Source: Rhodocyclaceae bacterium
GTDB lineage: Bacteria; Pseudomonadota; Gammaproteobacteria; Burkholderiales; Rhodocyclaceae
NCBI GenBank assembly: GCA_006218025.1
Contig: VBWA01000007.1
Location: 62,001-126,000, forward strand
Length of the DNA: 64,000 nt
Direction of reading: 5' to 3'
The notes beneath the pieces were generated by a model. The model did not search any database, was not told where the DNA came from, and saw nothing but the letters and a program-made list of their open reading frames with translations. A program made the translations under genes and the position numbers. Positions 43,605 through 51,892 of the stretch are shown here, one piece after another. The first letter of the stretch is position 1, and every line of letters begins with the position of its first letter.

Positions 43605-44138
43605 ATGCGTCGCCCCGTCAATCGCCAGGTTGTGCTCAAGCCGCAGGATTTCTATCTGCTGCTGGCGCTGGTCACCGTAAAGGGTGAAAACCAGACCTAC
43701 CCCGATCTTGCGGCTCTTACGGGTCTTTCGATGTCGGAGGTGCATGGCGCACTGAAGCGGGCCGAACAGGCGCGCTTGCTGGCTTTCCTTGATCGCCAGC
43801 CGCGCGTTCTTACGCCGGCATTCAAGGAGTTCCTGCTGCATGGAGCACGCTACGCATTTCCGGCAGTACGGGGAGGAATGGTCGGGGGCGTTCCCACCGC
43901 CTATGCCGCCGCGCCTCTCGACAAAAAGATCGCCCCTTCCGGTGACCCTCCGCCGGTATGGCCCCATGCGGAAGGCAGCGCACGCGGTATCGCCCTGATG
44001 CCGCTCTACCCGAGCGTGCCTGCTGCCGCTTTGCGGAATCCGGTTCTCTACGAAAACCTGGCGCTGTTCGACGCGCTGCGTATGGGTAATGCGCGCGAGC
44101 GCAATCTGGCGACGGAAATCTTCGAGGCGCGGCTGTGA
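43605..44138 (+). CDS. Winged-helix regulator/antitoxin of an AbiE-like pair
   Basis: 177 residues. Residues ~10-80 are a MarR/winged-helix domain (FYLLLALVTVKGENQTYPDLAALTGLSMSEVHGALKRAE). The C-terminal part (VWPHAEGSARGIALMPLYPS, RNPVLYENLALFDALRMGNARER) is conserved in this paired family. It overlaps the nucleotidyltransferase gene by 4 bases. By analogy with AbiEi it is the antitoxin and repressor, but the sequence similarity to classical AbiEi is low. Confidence 0.75.
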   Translation: MRRPVNRQVVLKPQDFYLLLALVTVKGENQTYPDLAALTGLSMSEVHGALKRAEQARLLAFLDRQPRVLTPAFKEFLLHGARYAFPAVRGGMVGGVPTAYAAAPLDKKIAPSGDPPPVWPHAEGSARGIALMPLYPSVPAAALRNPVLYENLALFDALRMGNARERNLATEIFEARL

Positions 44139-44842
44139 ATCCCGCCGACCCCAACCTGCACCGGGTGGAGCTTGTCGCCCGCGCCCTGGGCGACTTATGC
44201 GATGAACTGATTTTTGTCGGCGGGTGTGCCGCCGGGATGCTGTGCACATCGATACAGGCGCCGCCGCCACGCGCAACCTTCGATGTGGACCTCGTCGCGG
44301 AAGTCACGGCCCTTGCCGGTTATCACGCACTGGAGGCACGCTTTGCCGCACGTGGTTTCACCCGCGACATGTCGCCGGATGCACCGATCTGTCGCTGGCG
44401 AGTTGGCAACGTGGAAGTGGACCTGATGCCGACGGATGAGCGCGTTCTCGGCTTTTCGAATCGCTGGTATCCCATTGCCACGGCAACCGCAACGCCGATG
44501 ATCCTGCCAAGCGGCGTGTCGATACGACTGATTTCGGCCCCGGCCTTCCTGGCCACGAAGTTCGAAGCCTTCGCCACGCGCGGTGGCAACGACTTGATGG
44601 TCAGCCACGATTTCGAGGACATCATCAATGTGCTCGACGGTCGTCCCGGTGTCGAGAGCGAGATCGCCGCAGCGGGTGGCGAACTTGCCGCCTACCTCGC
44701 GGCGCGTTTCGGCGCGGTGTTGCTTCATCCGGATTTCGAAAACACCTTGCCCGGCCTCGTGGTTTACGACGAGCTTTACGACAGCCGGATCGAGACCGTT
44801 CGTCGCCGCGTGACCGCCATTGCCAGCCTGAACCCGACATGA
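44135..44842 (+). CDS. AbiEii-like nucleotidyltransferase
   Basis: 235 residues with the nucleotidyltransferase motif FVGGCAAGML ... ATFDVDLVAEV (GG-x, D-x-D) and a later KFEAFATRGGNDLMVSHDFEDI typical of AbiEii/AbiGii-type toxins. In known systems such toxins add nucleotides to tRNA or proteins and cause abortive infection. It is translationally coupled to the winged-helix gene. Confidence 0.8.
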   Translation: MNPADPNLHRVELVARALGDLCDELIFVGGCAAGMLCTSIQAPPPRATFDVDLVAEVTALAGYHALEARFAARGFTRDMSPDAPICRWRVGNVEVDLMPTDERVLGFSNRWYPIATATATPMILPSGVSIRLISAPAFLATKFEAFATRGGNDLMVSHDFEDIINVLDGRPGVESEIAAAGGELAAYLAARFGAVLLHPDFENTLPGLVVYDELYDSRIETVRRRVTAIASLNPT

Positions 44843-44904
44843 ACGCTTCCACACTCGTCCAGAATCACTGGAACTGCTGCAACGTGCTACGCGACAACGG
44901 GACG

Positions 44905-44931
44905 TCGAAAGTCGGCGCTGGCGCTACGGCG
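44905..44931 (+). repeat. 27-bp dispersed repeat copy
   Basis: TCGAAAGTCGGCGCT then GGCGCTACGGCG. It ends one base before the stop codon of the leftward flavin reductase gene. Confidence 0.85.
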
Positions 44932-44932
44932 G

Positions 44933-45469
44933 CTACTTGGCTTTCGATGCCAGCTTGACGGTTTCGCCGGCGATCATGAAGCGGCCCCCACCGCGGTGGT
45001 GCAGCGTGCGCGGGTCCTTGCAGGCCGGGTCGATCCAGGCCTTCTGCACTTCGAGCACGAAGAAGTTGTAGCGGTTCACCAGCCGCGTATCGGCCACGCG
45101 GCATTCGAGGTTGGCGTAGCACTCGGCGATCAGCGGCGCGTCGACGGTCTTGGCCGGCAGTGGCGTCAGGCCGAAGGCCTTGAACTTGTCCACGCGGCGG
45201 CCTGAGGTGTTGCCGCAGCCGATCACCTTGTCGGCGATGTCCGCGGTCGGGATGTTGATCACGCATTGCCGCGTCGCCATGAGCGCTTCGAAGATGAAGT
45301 GGCTGCCGCCGACGAGGCAGCCGACGAGCGGCGGCTCGAACTCCATCATCATGTGCCAGGACATCGCCATGACGTTGAACTTGCCTTTGTGCGCCGTGCT
45401 GAGCAGCACCACCGGGCCCGGTTCGAGCAGGCCGTAGACTTTGGACAGGGGGTAAGAGCGCTTGGCCAT
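44933..45469 (-). CDS. Flavin reductase-like FMN-binding protein
   Basis: 178 residues of the flavin reductase / DIM6-NTAB family. PGPVVLLSTAHKGKFNVMAMSWHMMM and VGCLVGGSHFIFEALMATRQCVINIP are the FMN-binding part of the split barrel. It probably reduces FMN/FAD or acts as an FMN oxidoreductase. Start ATG 45469; a longer open frame upstream has no family support. It stands between the defence island and the TlpA genes, facing the island. Confidence 0.8.
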   Translation of the reverse strand: MAKRSYPLSKVYGLLEPGPVVLLSTAHKGKFNVMAMSWHMMMEFEPPLVGCLVGGSHFIFEALMATRQCVINIPTADIADKVIGCGNTSGRRVDKFKAFGLTPLPAKTVDAPLIAECYANLECRVADTRLVNRYNFFVLEVQKAWIDPACKDPRTLHHRGGGRFMIAGETVKLASKAK

Positions 45470-45564
45470 TCCGTCATCTCCGTTCGACGCGTTGCAGCGG
45501 CATTCCCGCACACCTTCAAAGTCTACGCCACTGCCGGCGCGGCGGCGGCTGGTAGACTTGAAGC

Positions 45565-46074
45565 ATGAAACTATTGTTCTCCTGTCTCCTGATCTGCCTG
45601 CTCGGCACGACCACCGTCGCCTCGGCGACAACCCCCGGCGAAGTGCCGATCGGCGGCACGCTGCGCCCGGCGCCGATGCAGGGGCTGTCCGGACCGTCGC
45701 GGGAATTGTCGGAATTCCGCGGCAAGCCGCTGATCATCAATGTCTGGGCCAGCTGGTGCGGCCCCTGCCGGGCGGAAATGGGCTCGCTGGAAAGGCTGGC
45801 GCGCCGCGGCGGAAACAAGTTCACGGTGATCGGCATTTCCACCGATGACTACCGCGACAAGGCGATGGCCTTCCTGCAGCAATACAAGACCAGCTTCAGC
45901 CATTTCATCGACACCCGGCTGTTCCTCGAGAACATGCTCGGCGCCGACCGCCTGCCTCTGACGCTGCTGGTCGATGCGCAGGGCCGCGTCCTCGCCAGGC
46001 ACTATGGCGGCAAGGAATGGGACAGCCCCGAGGCCCTGCAAGTGATAGCAAAGACCTTCCGCATCAAGCTGTAA
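45565..46074 (+). CDS. TlpA-type periplasmic thiol-disulfide oxidoreductase
   Basis: 169 residues with a signal peptide (KLLFSCLLICLLGTTTVASA) and a thioredoxin fold with the active site WASWCGPCRAEM. LPLTLLVDAQGRVLA contains the cis-Pro. Works in the periplasm as a reductant, often for cytochrome c maturation or protein repair. Followed by two more redox genes on the same strand. Confidence 0.9.
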   Translation: MKLLFSCLLICLLGTTTVASATTPGEVPIGGTLRPAPMQGLSGPSRELSEFRGKPLIINVWASWCGPCRAEMGSLERLARRGGNKFTVIGISTDDYRDKAMAFLQQYKTSFSHFIDTRLFLENMLGADRLPLTLLVDAQGRVLARHYGGKEWDSPEALQVIAKTFRIKL

Positions 46075-46128
46075 ATGCTGCGGCCGAGTGACGCCAAATC
46101 ACGCCGAAGAAACCACGAGAAGCCCGCC

Positions 46129-46446
46129 ATGAATTCCATTGTTGAACCCACGCGCGAGGAAATCGATGCCCTCGAAGGAGCCACGGTCGTCGAATTCGGC
46201 GCCGCCCATTGCGGCCACTGCCGCGCCGCCCAGCCTCTGATCGCGGAAGCATTGGTCCGGCATCCCGGTGCGCGCCACATCAAGATCGAGGACGGTCCGG
46301 GCCGCCGCCTCGGGCGCAGCTTCCGCGTCAAGCTCTGGCCGACGCTGGTGTTCCTGCGCCAGGGCCAGGAAGTTGCGCGCCTGGTGCGGCCTGCCGACTC
46401 GGGCGTGATCGAACAGGCGCTGGCGCAGATCGACAGCCCTGCATGA
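46129..46446 (+). CDS. Thioredoxin family protein with CGHC site
   Basis: 105 residues, no signal peptide. EFGAAHCGHCRAAQPLIAEAL has a CGHC motif, the PDI/DsbA-like pair, within a minimal thioredoxin fold; KLWPTLVFLRQGQEVARLV carries the cis-Pro. Start ATG 46129 (MNSIVEPTREE). Overlaps the Fe-S gene (ATGA). Cytosolic reductase is likely. Confidence 0.85.
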   Translation: MNSIVEPTREEIDALEGATVVEFGAAHCGHCRAAQPLIAEALVRHPGARHIKIEDGPGRRLGRSFRVKLWPTLVFLRQGQEVARLVRPADSGVIEQALAQIDSPA

Positions 46447-47138
46447 GGCTTGGCGACTTCACCGCGCTGAGTGGCGCGGGACTCAACCTGCAGGCCGTTT
46501 TCGATCTGGACCAGCTGCCCGCGGACGCGGTCGCCGCACTGCGCCGCTGCTACGATCCGGCACATCGCTACCGCCAGCTGATCCTGATCGGTCACGGCGG
46601 CAGAAGCTTGTGGGAAGCAGTCAAGGCTTCCGGCATCGGATCGGAAAACCCGATCGATGACTTCAGCGTGAGGACGGTCGGGCAATGGTTCGCGGAGCAA
46701 TTCCCCGATACGACCGGCGAGATCATCTACCCCGGCGACATTCCGGCGGACTTGCAGGCGCTGGGCCGGATCGCGGGCTGGCACCATGCGTCGCCCTTCA
46801 TGCTCGGCATCAATCAGGACTGGGGAACGTGGTTCGCCTATCGGGTGGTGCTGCTGGCGGATACAAATCTCGAACCCAGCCGGCCGCTGCAAAGCGAATC
46901 CCCCTGTGATCGCTGCGCGGACAGAATCTGCATTGCCAGCTGCCCGGCTGGGGCGATGGATGGCGGCAGTTTTGCGCTGGACAAGTGCATCGGCTATCGC
47001 CGACAGGCATCGTCACTCTGCAAGGCGACCTGCCTCGCGCGCGTCAGTTGCCCGGTCGGCAGCGCCCATCGCTATGGCGACGAGCAGATGCGGCATGCCT
47101 ATTCGATCTCGCTGCGGGAGATCGAGCGGTACAGCTGA
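46443..47138 (+). CDS. 4Fe-4S protein resembling the epoxyqueuosine reductase/MMACHC family
   Basis: 231 residues. The C-terminal third carries two cysteine groups, CDRCADRICIASCPAG (C-x2-C-x4-C-x3-C) and CKATCLARVSC, consistent with two Fe-S clusters of the ferredoxin type. The N-terminal part (RQLILIGHGGRSLWEAV; WFAYRVVLLADTNL) looks like the cobalamin-reducing fold of QueG/MMACHC proteins. It is too short to be QueG, and its substrate is unknown. It is translationally coupled to the CGHC thioredoxin-like gene. Confidence 0.75.
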   Translation: MRLGDFTALSGAGLNLQAVFDLDQLPADAVAALRRCYDPAHRYRQLILIGHGGRSLWEAVKASGIGSENPIDDFSVRTVGQWFAEQFPDTTGEIIYPGDIPADLQALGRIAGWHHASPFMLGINQDWGTWFAYRVVLLADTNLEPSRPLQSESPCDRCADRICIASCPAGAMDGGSFALDKCIGYRRQASSLCKATCLARVSCPVGSAHRYGDEQMRHAYSISLREIERYS

Positions 47139-47552
47139 TCACGACTCGCTGACGCGGCCGCGCTGCGCCTTCACTTTCCCGCGCAGGACCTTGCTGTCGA
47201 CGCGGCGCTTCTGTGAATTGCGCGTCGGCTTGGTGGCGCGGCGCGCGACGGGAATGAAGGCGGCCGCGGCGATCAGCTCGCGCAGTCGCTCCAGCGCGGC
47301 GAACGTGTTGCGTTCGAGGCTGCGGTATTGCTGCGCCTTGATCACGACGACGCCGTCGGCGCTGATGCGCTGGTCGCGCAGCTGCAGCAGGCGCGTCTTG
47401 ATTTCGTCGGGCAGCGATGAAGCGCGGATGTCGAAGCGCAGATGGACCGCGTTCGACACCTTGTTGACGTTCTGCCCGCCCGCGCCCTGGGCGCGAATCG
47501 CGGTGATCTCGACCTCGTCATCGCGCAGCAGGAATTCCGCTTTGGTGGTCAC
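47139..47552 (-). CDS. arfB: Alternative ribosome-rescue factor ArfB
   Basis: 137-residue peptidyl-tRNA hydrolase that frees stalled ribosomes. [12 protein letters not shown] contains the catalytic GGQ and the C-terminal basic tail ([21 protein letters not shown]) inserts in the mRNA channel. It overlaps the DUF1415 gene by 4 bases and abuts the Fe-S gene stop. Confidence 0.95.
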   Translation of the reverse strand: MTTKAEFLLRDDEVEITAIRAQGAGGQNVNKVSNAVHLRFDIRASSLPDEIKTRLLQLRDQRISADGVVVIKAQQYRSLERNTFAALERLRELIAAAAFIPVARRATKPTRNSQKRRVDSKVLRGKVKAQRGRVSES

Positions 47553-48112
47553 GACTCATCCCGGGGTTTCTTCGGCGCATCGACATCGAGCGCGCGCCAG
47601 CCCGCGAGCCCCAGCTCGCGCAGGGTTTCGATGTTGCGCTCGTAGATGTCCGCGGCATCGGGGAAGGCGGCCGTGGCGCGGGCCAGGCTGGCTTCGCGAA
47701 TCAGGTGCAGCGTCGGGTAGGGCGCGCGGTTGCTGTGATTGGCGATGTCGTCGGCTTCCGCATCGGCAAAGACATAATCCGGATGAAAGCTCGCCACTTG
47801 CAGCACGCCGGCCAGGCCCTGGGTGCGCAGCACGACTTCGACCAGATCGAGGAAGTTGGTGAAATCGTCGAAGTCGGTCAGCACCCCGGGCGTGATGAGC
47901 AAGGTAGTGTCGGTGTCTTCGGGCGAGGTTTCGACGAGGAATTTCAGTTCGCGTTCGAGATCGTCGAGCAGCGTGTCTTCCGTCTGCGCCGCGCTGACCA
48001 CATAGCGGATCTGGCCCTTGACGTGCACGCCCTTGGCGAAGGGACAGAGATTGAGCCCGATCACCGCGCGTTCCAGCCACTTGCGCGTGGCGGCGAGGAT
48101 TTCGTCAGACAT
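47549..48112 (-). CDS. DUF1415 protein
   Basis: 187 residues. [21 protein letters not shown] at the N-terminus is the DUF1415 signature with a conserved Cys. [19 protein letters not shown] and [11 protein letters not shown] follow. Function unknown. It is translationally coupled to arfB. The start codon lies inside a copy of the 27-bp repeat. Confidence 0.9.
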   Translation of the reverse strand: MSDEILAATRKWLERAVIGLNLCPFAKGVHVKGQIRYVVSAAQTEDTLLDDLERELKFLVETSPEDTDTTLLITPGVLTDFDDFTNFLDLVEVVLRTQGLAGVLQVASFHPDYVFADAEADDIANHSNRAPYPTLHLIREASLARATAAFPDAADIYERNIETLRELGLAGWRALDVDAPKKPRDES

Positions 48113-48137
48113 GAAAGTCGGCGCTGGCGAGACGGCG
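48111..48137 (+). repeat. 27-bp dispersed repeat copy
   Basis: ATGAAAGTCGGCGCT then GGCGAGACGGCG. It fills the gap between the DUF1415 start and the RIO kinase stop (leftward genes), ending one base before the stop. Confidence 0.85.
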
Positions 48138-48138
48138 C

Positions 48139-48981
48139 TCAGCCGGCCTGGTAGAGACGGCGGCGCTCTTCGGCCTGTAGCGCCAGCTTGACCTCTTCGA
48201 GCACGGCGTCGACATCGGCGATGCGATGCTCGATTTCGATGCGGCCCGTCAGTTCGCTGTCGGGGCTCAGGCTGCCGGCCTGGTAGAGGCGCCAGATTTC
48301 CTTGCCGTATTCCGTACCGTCCAGCTCGGGCGCGAAACGGCCGAAGTAGCTCGCCAGGTTGGCGACGTCGCGTTCCAGCATCGGGCCGGCGTTGCTGTTA
48401 CCGGCAGCATCGACGGCTTGCGGCAAGTCGATGATGACCGGGCCGTCGCTGCCGACCAGAATGTTGTATTCGGACAAGTCGCCATGGATGATCCCGGCGC
48501 ACAACATGCGAACCACCTGCTGCAGCAGGCCGGCGTGAAATTCCAGCGCCTGTTCGGTCGACAGTTCGATGTCATTGAGGCGCGGCGCCGGATGGCCATC
48601 GGCATCGGTCACCAGGTCCATCAGCAGCACGCCCTCGTAGCAGATATGCGGCTGCGGCACGCGCACGCCGGCGGCGGCCAGCCGGTACAGGGCATCGACC
48701 TCGGCGCTTTGCCAGGCTTCCTCCTGCATCTGGCGTCCGTAGCGGCTGCCCTTCTCCATGGCCCGCGCCTGGCGGCTGTTCTTGGTCTTGCGGCCTTCCT
48801 GGTAAGAGGTGTTGTTGCGGAAGCTGCGCTGTTTTTGGTCCTTGTAAACCTTCGCGCAGCGGATCTCTTCGCCGCAGCGCACGATATAGACGGTGGCTTC
48901 CTTGCCGCTCATCAGCTGGCGAATCACCTCGTCGACCAGGCCTTCGGTGACCAGCGCCTGGAGTCTTTTGGGAGTCTTCAT
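48139..48981 (-). CDS. RIO-type serine/threonine protein kinase
   Basis: 280 residues. VDEVIRQLMSGKEATVYIVR is the RIO P-loop-like region with the ATP-binding Lys nearby, GIIHGDLSEYNILVG is the catalytic loop with Asp, and VIIDLPQAVD the metal loop. Atypical kinases of this family are found next to dbpA-type helicases, as here, and may act in ribosome biogenesis. The gene begins at the last base before the dbpA stop. Confidence 0.9.
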   Translation of the reverse strand: MKTPKRLQALVTEGLVDEVIRQLMSGKEATVYIVRCGEEIRCAKVYKDQKQRSFRNNTSYQEGRKTKNSRQARAMEKGSRYGRQMQEEAWQSAEVDALYRLAAAGVRVPQPHICYEGVLLMDLVTDADGHPAPRLNDIELSTEQALEFHAGLLQQVVRMLCAGIIHGDLSEYNILVGSDGPVIIDLPQAVDAAGNSNAGPMLERDVANLASYFGRFAPELDGTEYGKEIWRLYQAGSLSPDSELTGRIEIEHRIADVDAVLEEVKLALQAEERRRLYQAG

Positions 48982-50436
48982 TCAGCCCTGGTCTTTCAGC
49001 AAATGTACTTTCACTTTCTTGCCCTTGATCGTGCCGGCCGACAGCTTGCGCAGCGCGTCCTTCGCGATGCTGCGTTCGACGGCGACGTAGGTGCTGGTGT
49101 CGGTGACGTTGATCTTGCCGATCTGCTCCTTGCTGAACCCGGCTTCGCCGGTCAGCGCGCCGAGCACGTCGCCGGGACGGATCTTCTCCTTGCGGCCGCC
49201 GAGAATCAGCAGCGTGACCATCGGCGGCATCAGGGGTTTGTCCGCATCGCCGGATTCCGGCAACTCGCTCAGGGAATGCCATTCGATTTCGGCGCCCAGC
49301 GTCTTGACGATGTTGGCGACACGCCCCTTCTGGTTGCTGCTGACCAGGCTCAGCGCCCATCCCACCTGGTCGACGCGGCCGGTGCGGCCGATGCGATGAA
49401 TATGCACTTCGCTGTCGGGCGTGATATCGACGTTGATCACCGCTTCGAGCTGGTCGATGTCGAGGCCACGCGCGGCGACGTCGGTGGCGACCAGCACCGA
49501 GCAGCTGCGGTTGGCAAACTGGATCAGCACCTGGTCGCGCTCGCGCTGTTCCAGTTCGCCATGCAGGGCGAGGGCGACGAAGCCCTCGGCGCGCAGGACC
49601 TGCAGCAGGTCGCGGCATTGCTGCCGGGTATTGCAGAAGGCCAGCGTGCTGACCGGCCGGTAGTGCTTCAGCAGCAGCGGGACGGCGGCCAGACGCTGGT
49701 CGTTGGTCACCTCGTAGAAGCGCTGGCGGATCTTGCTGCCCTCGTGCTGCTCGAGCAGCGCGATCTGCTCCGGCTGGCGCAGGAATTGCCGGGCCAGCGT
49801 GGCGATGCCTTCGGGATAGGTGGCGGAGAACAGCAGGGTCTGCCGCTTGGTCGGGCAGGCCTTCGCCACGGTGACGATGTCGTCGAAGAAGCCCATGTCC
49901 AGCATGCGATCGGCTTCGTCCAGCACCAGCGTGTCGAGCGCCGACAGGTCGAGACTTTCGCGCTGCAGGTGGTCCATGATGCGCCCCGGCGTGCCGACGA
50001 CGACGTGGGCGCCGTGTTCGAGGCTGGAAATCTGCGGCCGCATGGTGCTGCCGCCGCACAGCGTGAGCACCTTGATGTTGTCGGCGCCGCGCGCCAGGCG
50101 GCGGATTTCCTGGGTCACCTGGTCGGCCAGTTCCCGCGTCGGACACAGCACCAGCGCCTGCACCGCAAAGCGGCGCGGGTTCAGCTTGGCCAGCAGGCAG
50201 AGCGCGAAGGCCGCGGTCTTGCCGCTGCCGGTCTTGGCTTGCGCGATCAGGTCACGGCCGGCCAGCGCGAGCGGCAGGCTGGCCGCCTGGATCGGCGTCA
50301 TCTGCAGGTAGCCCAGCTGCTGCAGGTTGGCCAGCGTGGCGGGCGCCAGCGGCAACCGGTCGAAGGACAGGCTCGATGCGGTGTCGATGTCCGGGCGTGC
50401 CGGTGCAGCGGGGGAAACTGGAAGGACTCGGGTCAT
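48982..50436 (-). CDS. dbpA: DEAD-box ATP-dependent RNA helicase DbpA
   Basis: 484 residues. Walker A AKTGSGKTAAF, DEAD motif VLDEADRMLD, SAT in LLFSATYP, and HRIGRTGR are in order. The C-terminal ~75 residues (INVTDTSTYVAVERSIA) form the DbpA RNA-binding domain that targets hairpin 92 of 23S rRNA, so a role in 50S assembly follows. Start ATG 50436; the ATG two codons upstream is an alternative. A TATAAT box ends 5 bases before the ATG. Confidence 0.95.
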   Translation of the reverse strand: MTRVLPVSPAAPARPDIDTASSLSFDRLPLAPATLANLQQLGYLQMTPIQAASLPLALAGRDLIAQAKTGSGKTAAFALCLLAKLNPRRFAVQALVLCPTRELADQVTQEIRRLARGADNIKVLTLCGGSTMRPQISSLEHGAHVVVGTPGRIMDHLQRESLDLSALDTLVLDEADRMLDMGFFDDIVTVAKACPTKRQTLLFSATYPEGIATLARQFLRQPEQIALLEQHEGSKIRQRFYEVTNDQRLAAVPLLLKHYRPVSTLAFCNTRQQCRDLLQVLRAEGFVALALHGELEQRERDQVLIQFANRSCSVLVATDVAARGLDIDQLEAVINVDITPDSEVHIHRIGRTGRVDQVGWALSLVSSNQKGRVANIVKTLGAEIEWHSLSELPESGDADKPLMPPMVTLLILGGRKEKIRPGDVLGALTGEAGFSKEQIGKINVTDTSTYVAVERSIAKDALRKLSAGTIKGKKVKVHLLKDQG

Positions 50437-50441
50437 GCGCA

Positions 50442-50447
50442 ATTATA
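50442..50447 (-). promoter_or_regulatory. -10 box of dbpA, possibly giving a leaderless transcript
   Basis: TATAAT followed by TGCGC and then ATG. With transcription starting 6-7 bases after the -10, the first base would be the A of the start codon. No -35 at the right spacing is convincing. A hairpin GGGCCTGC-GCC-GCAGGCCC lies at 50449-50467. Confidence 0.5.
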
Positions 50448-50492
50448 CGGGCCTGCGCCGCAGGCCCCTTGAATCGCGCCCGGCCTCCGGCT

Positions 50493-50936
50493 TCAGTAAG
50501 TCTTGTAGGGCAGGAACTTGCCCGACATCACGATGTTCACGCGATCGCCCGCCGGATTCGGTTCGCGTTGCAGATCCATCTTGAAATCGATCGCCGACAT
50601 GATGCCGTCGCCGAATTCTTCATGGATCAGCTCCTTGAAGGTCGTGCCATACACGCTGATGAGCTCGTAGAAGCGATAGATCAGCGGATCGGTCGGTACG
50701 GCAGTCGGCAGCGAACCCTTGTAGGGCACGACTTGCAGCAGCGCCACCGCTTCCGGCGGCAGGCCGAAGATCTTGCCCAGCGTGCCCGCCTGCTTCTTGT
50801 CGAAGGTCATCTGGCCGAGGCAGCCGGCGGTAACCCATTCCTTCGACAGCCCGATCTTTTTGGCCACATCTTCCCACTTGAGGCCCTTCTTGATCTTGGC
50901 TTCGATGATCAGTTCGGTGACGTCGTTGCGATTCAT
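50493..50936 (-). CDS. cynS: Cyanate hydratase (cyanase)
   Basis: 147 residues. Converts cyanate and bicarbonate to ammonia and two CO2; decameric. N-terminal helix-turn-helix-like fold (WEDVAKKIGLSKEWV) and catalytic residues Arg and Glu in LIYRFYELI and Ser in GIMSAIDFKMD are as in E. coli. It ends the leftward transporter operon by 12 bases. Confidence 0.97.
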   Translation of the reverse strand: MNRNDVTELIIEAKIKKGLKWEDVAKKIGLSKEWVTAGCLGQMTFDKKQAGTLGKIFGLPPEAVALLQVVPYKGSLPTAVPTDPLIYRFYELISVYGTTFKELIHEEFGDGIMSAIDFKMDLQREPNPAGDRVNIVMSGKFLPYKTY

Positions 50937-50948
50937 GCTTATCTCCTG

Positions 50949-51878
50949 TCAGTGATTGATGACTTGCTTGAGTTGGGGGGCGGGCTTTTCGGTCGGCAGC
51001 AGCACCACGGGGGGGCGCTCGCCGTCGAGGCCGGGCTGGACCACGGGCGGATTTTTCGCGTCATGAAACGTCTCGGCCTCGGCACCGGCATAGGTCTTCG
51101 AGCGATTGACGAGGAAGTCGACCAGGTGATTGCGGATCTTGTAGTACTGCGGATCGTGATGGATTCCGGCGCGGGTGCGATCGCGCGGCATGGTGACTTC
51201 GACGATCTCGGCGATCTTCGCGTGCGGACCATTGCTCATCAGCAGGATCTTGTCGGCGAGCAGAATGGCCTCATCGACATCGTGCGTGATCATGAACACG
51301 GTCTGGTGCGTAGCCTGCACGATCTTCAGCAGCTCGTCCTGAATCGTGCCGCGCGTCAGCGCATCGAGCGCGCCGAAGGGCTCGTCGAGCAGCAACATCT
51401 TGGGCTGGATGGCGAAGGCCCGGGCGATGCCGACGCGCTGCTTCATGCCGCCCGAAAGTTCCGCCGGCTTCCTGTGAATGGCTTCGCCAAGACCGACCAT
51501 CTCGAGGTAGCCCGTGCAGTGTGCGGTGATCTTGTCCTTCGACCACTCCGGCCACTTCGACTTGACGGCAAAGGCTACGTTGCCGAGCACGCTCATCCAG
51601 GGCATCAGGGCGTGGCTCTGAAACACGACGCCGCGATCCAGGCTCGGCCCCTTGACCTCACGTCCGTCCATGATGGCGTCGCCCGCCGTGGCTTCTTCGA
51701 GGCCCGCCAGCACATTGAGAATCGTCGTCTTGCCGCAGCCCGAGTGGCCGATGATGCAGACGAACTCGCCCTTGTCGATGTGGAAGTGGATGTCCTCGAA
51801 CACGGGCGGATTCGGTTCGCCGCTGTCCGACGGATAGACCTTCTTCAAGGCCTCGATGGAAAGAAAATGTGCGCTCAT
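50949..51878 (-). CDS. ABC transporter ATP-binding protein, NrtD/CynD-type
   Basis: 309 residues: Walker A IGHSGCGKTTIL, signature ELSGGMKQRVGIARA, Walker B MLLLDEPFGALD, His loop MITHDVDE. It belongs to the nitrate/taurine/cyanate group. The C-terminal ~60 residues (from FHDAKNPP) are an unusual Pro-rich extension, not needed for ATPase function. ATG 51878 at the end of the permease frame gap (15 bases). Confidence 0.92.
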   Translation of the reverse strand: MSAHFLSIEALKKVYPSDSGEPNPPVFEDIHFHIDKGEFVCIIGHSGCGKTTILNVLAGLEEATAGDAIMDGREVKGPSLDRGVVFQSHALMPWMSVLGNVAFAVKSKWPEWSKDKITAHCTGYLEMVGLGEAIHRKPAELSGGMKQRVGIARAFAIQPKMLLLDEPFGALDALTRGTIQDELLKIVQATHQTVFMITHDVDEAILLADKILLMSNGPHAKIAEIVEVTMPRDRTRAGIHHDPQYYKIRNHLVDFLVNRSKTYAGAEAETFHDAKNPPVVQPGLDGERPPVVLLPTEKPAPQLKQVINH

Positions 51879-51892
51879 GGCCTTGGTCCGGA

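Noticed and set aside
48226-50472. Long plus-strand open frame over the RIO kinase and dbpA genes
   Set aside because: Antisense shadow of two clearly recognised genes on the minus strand.
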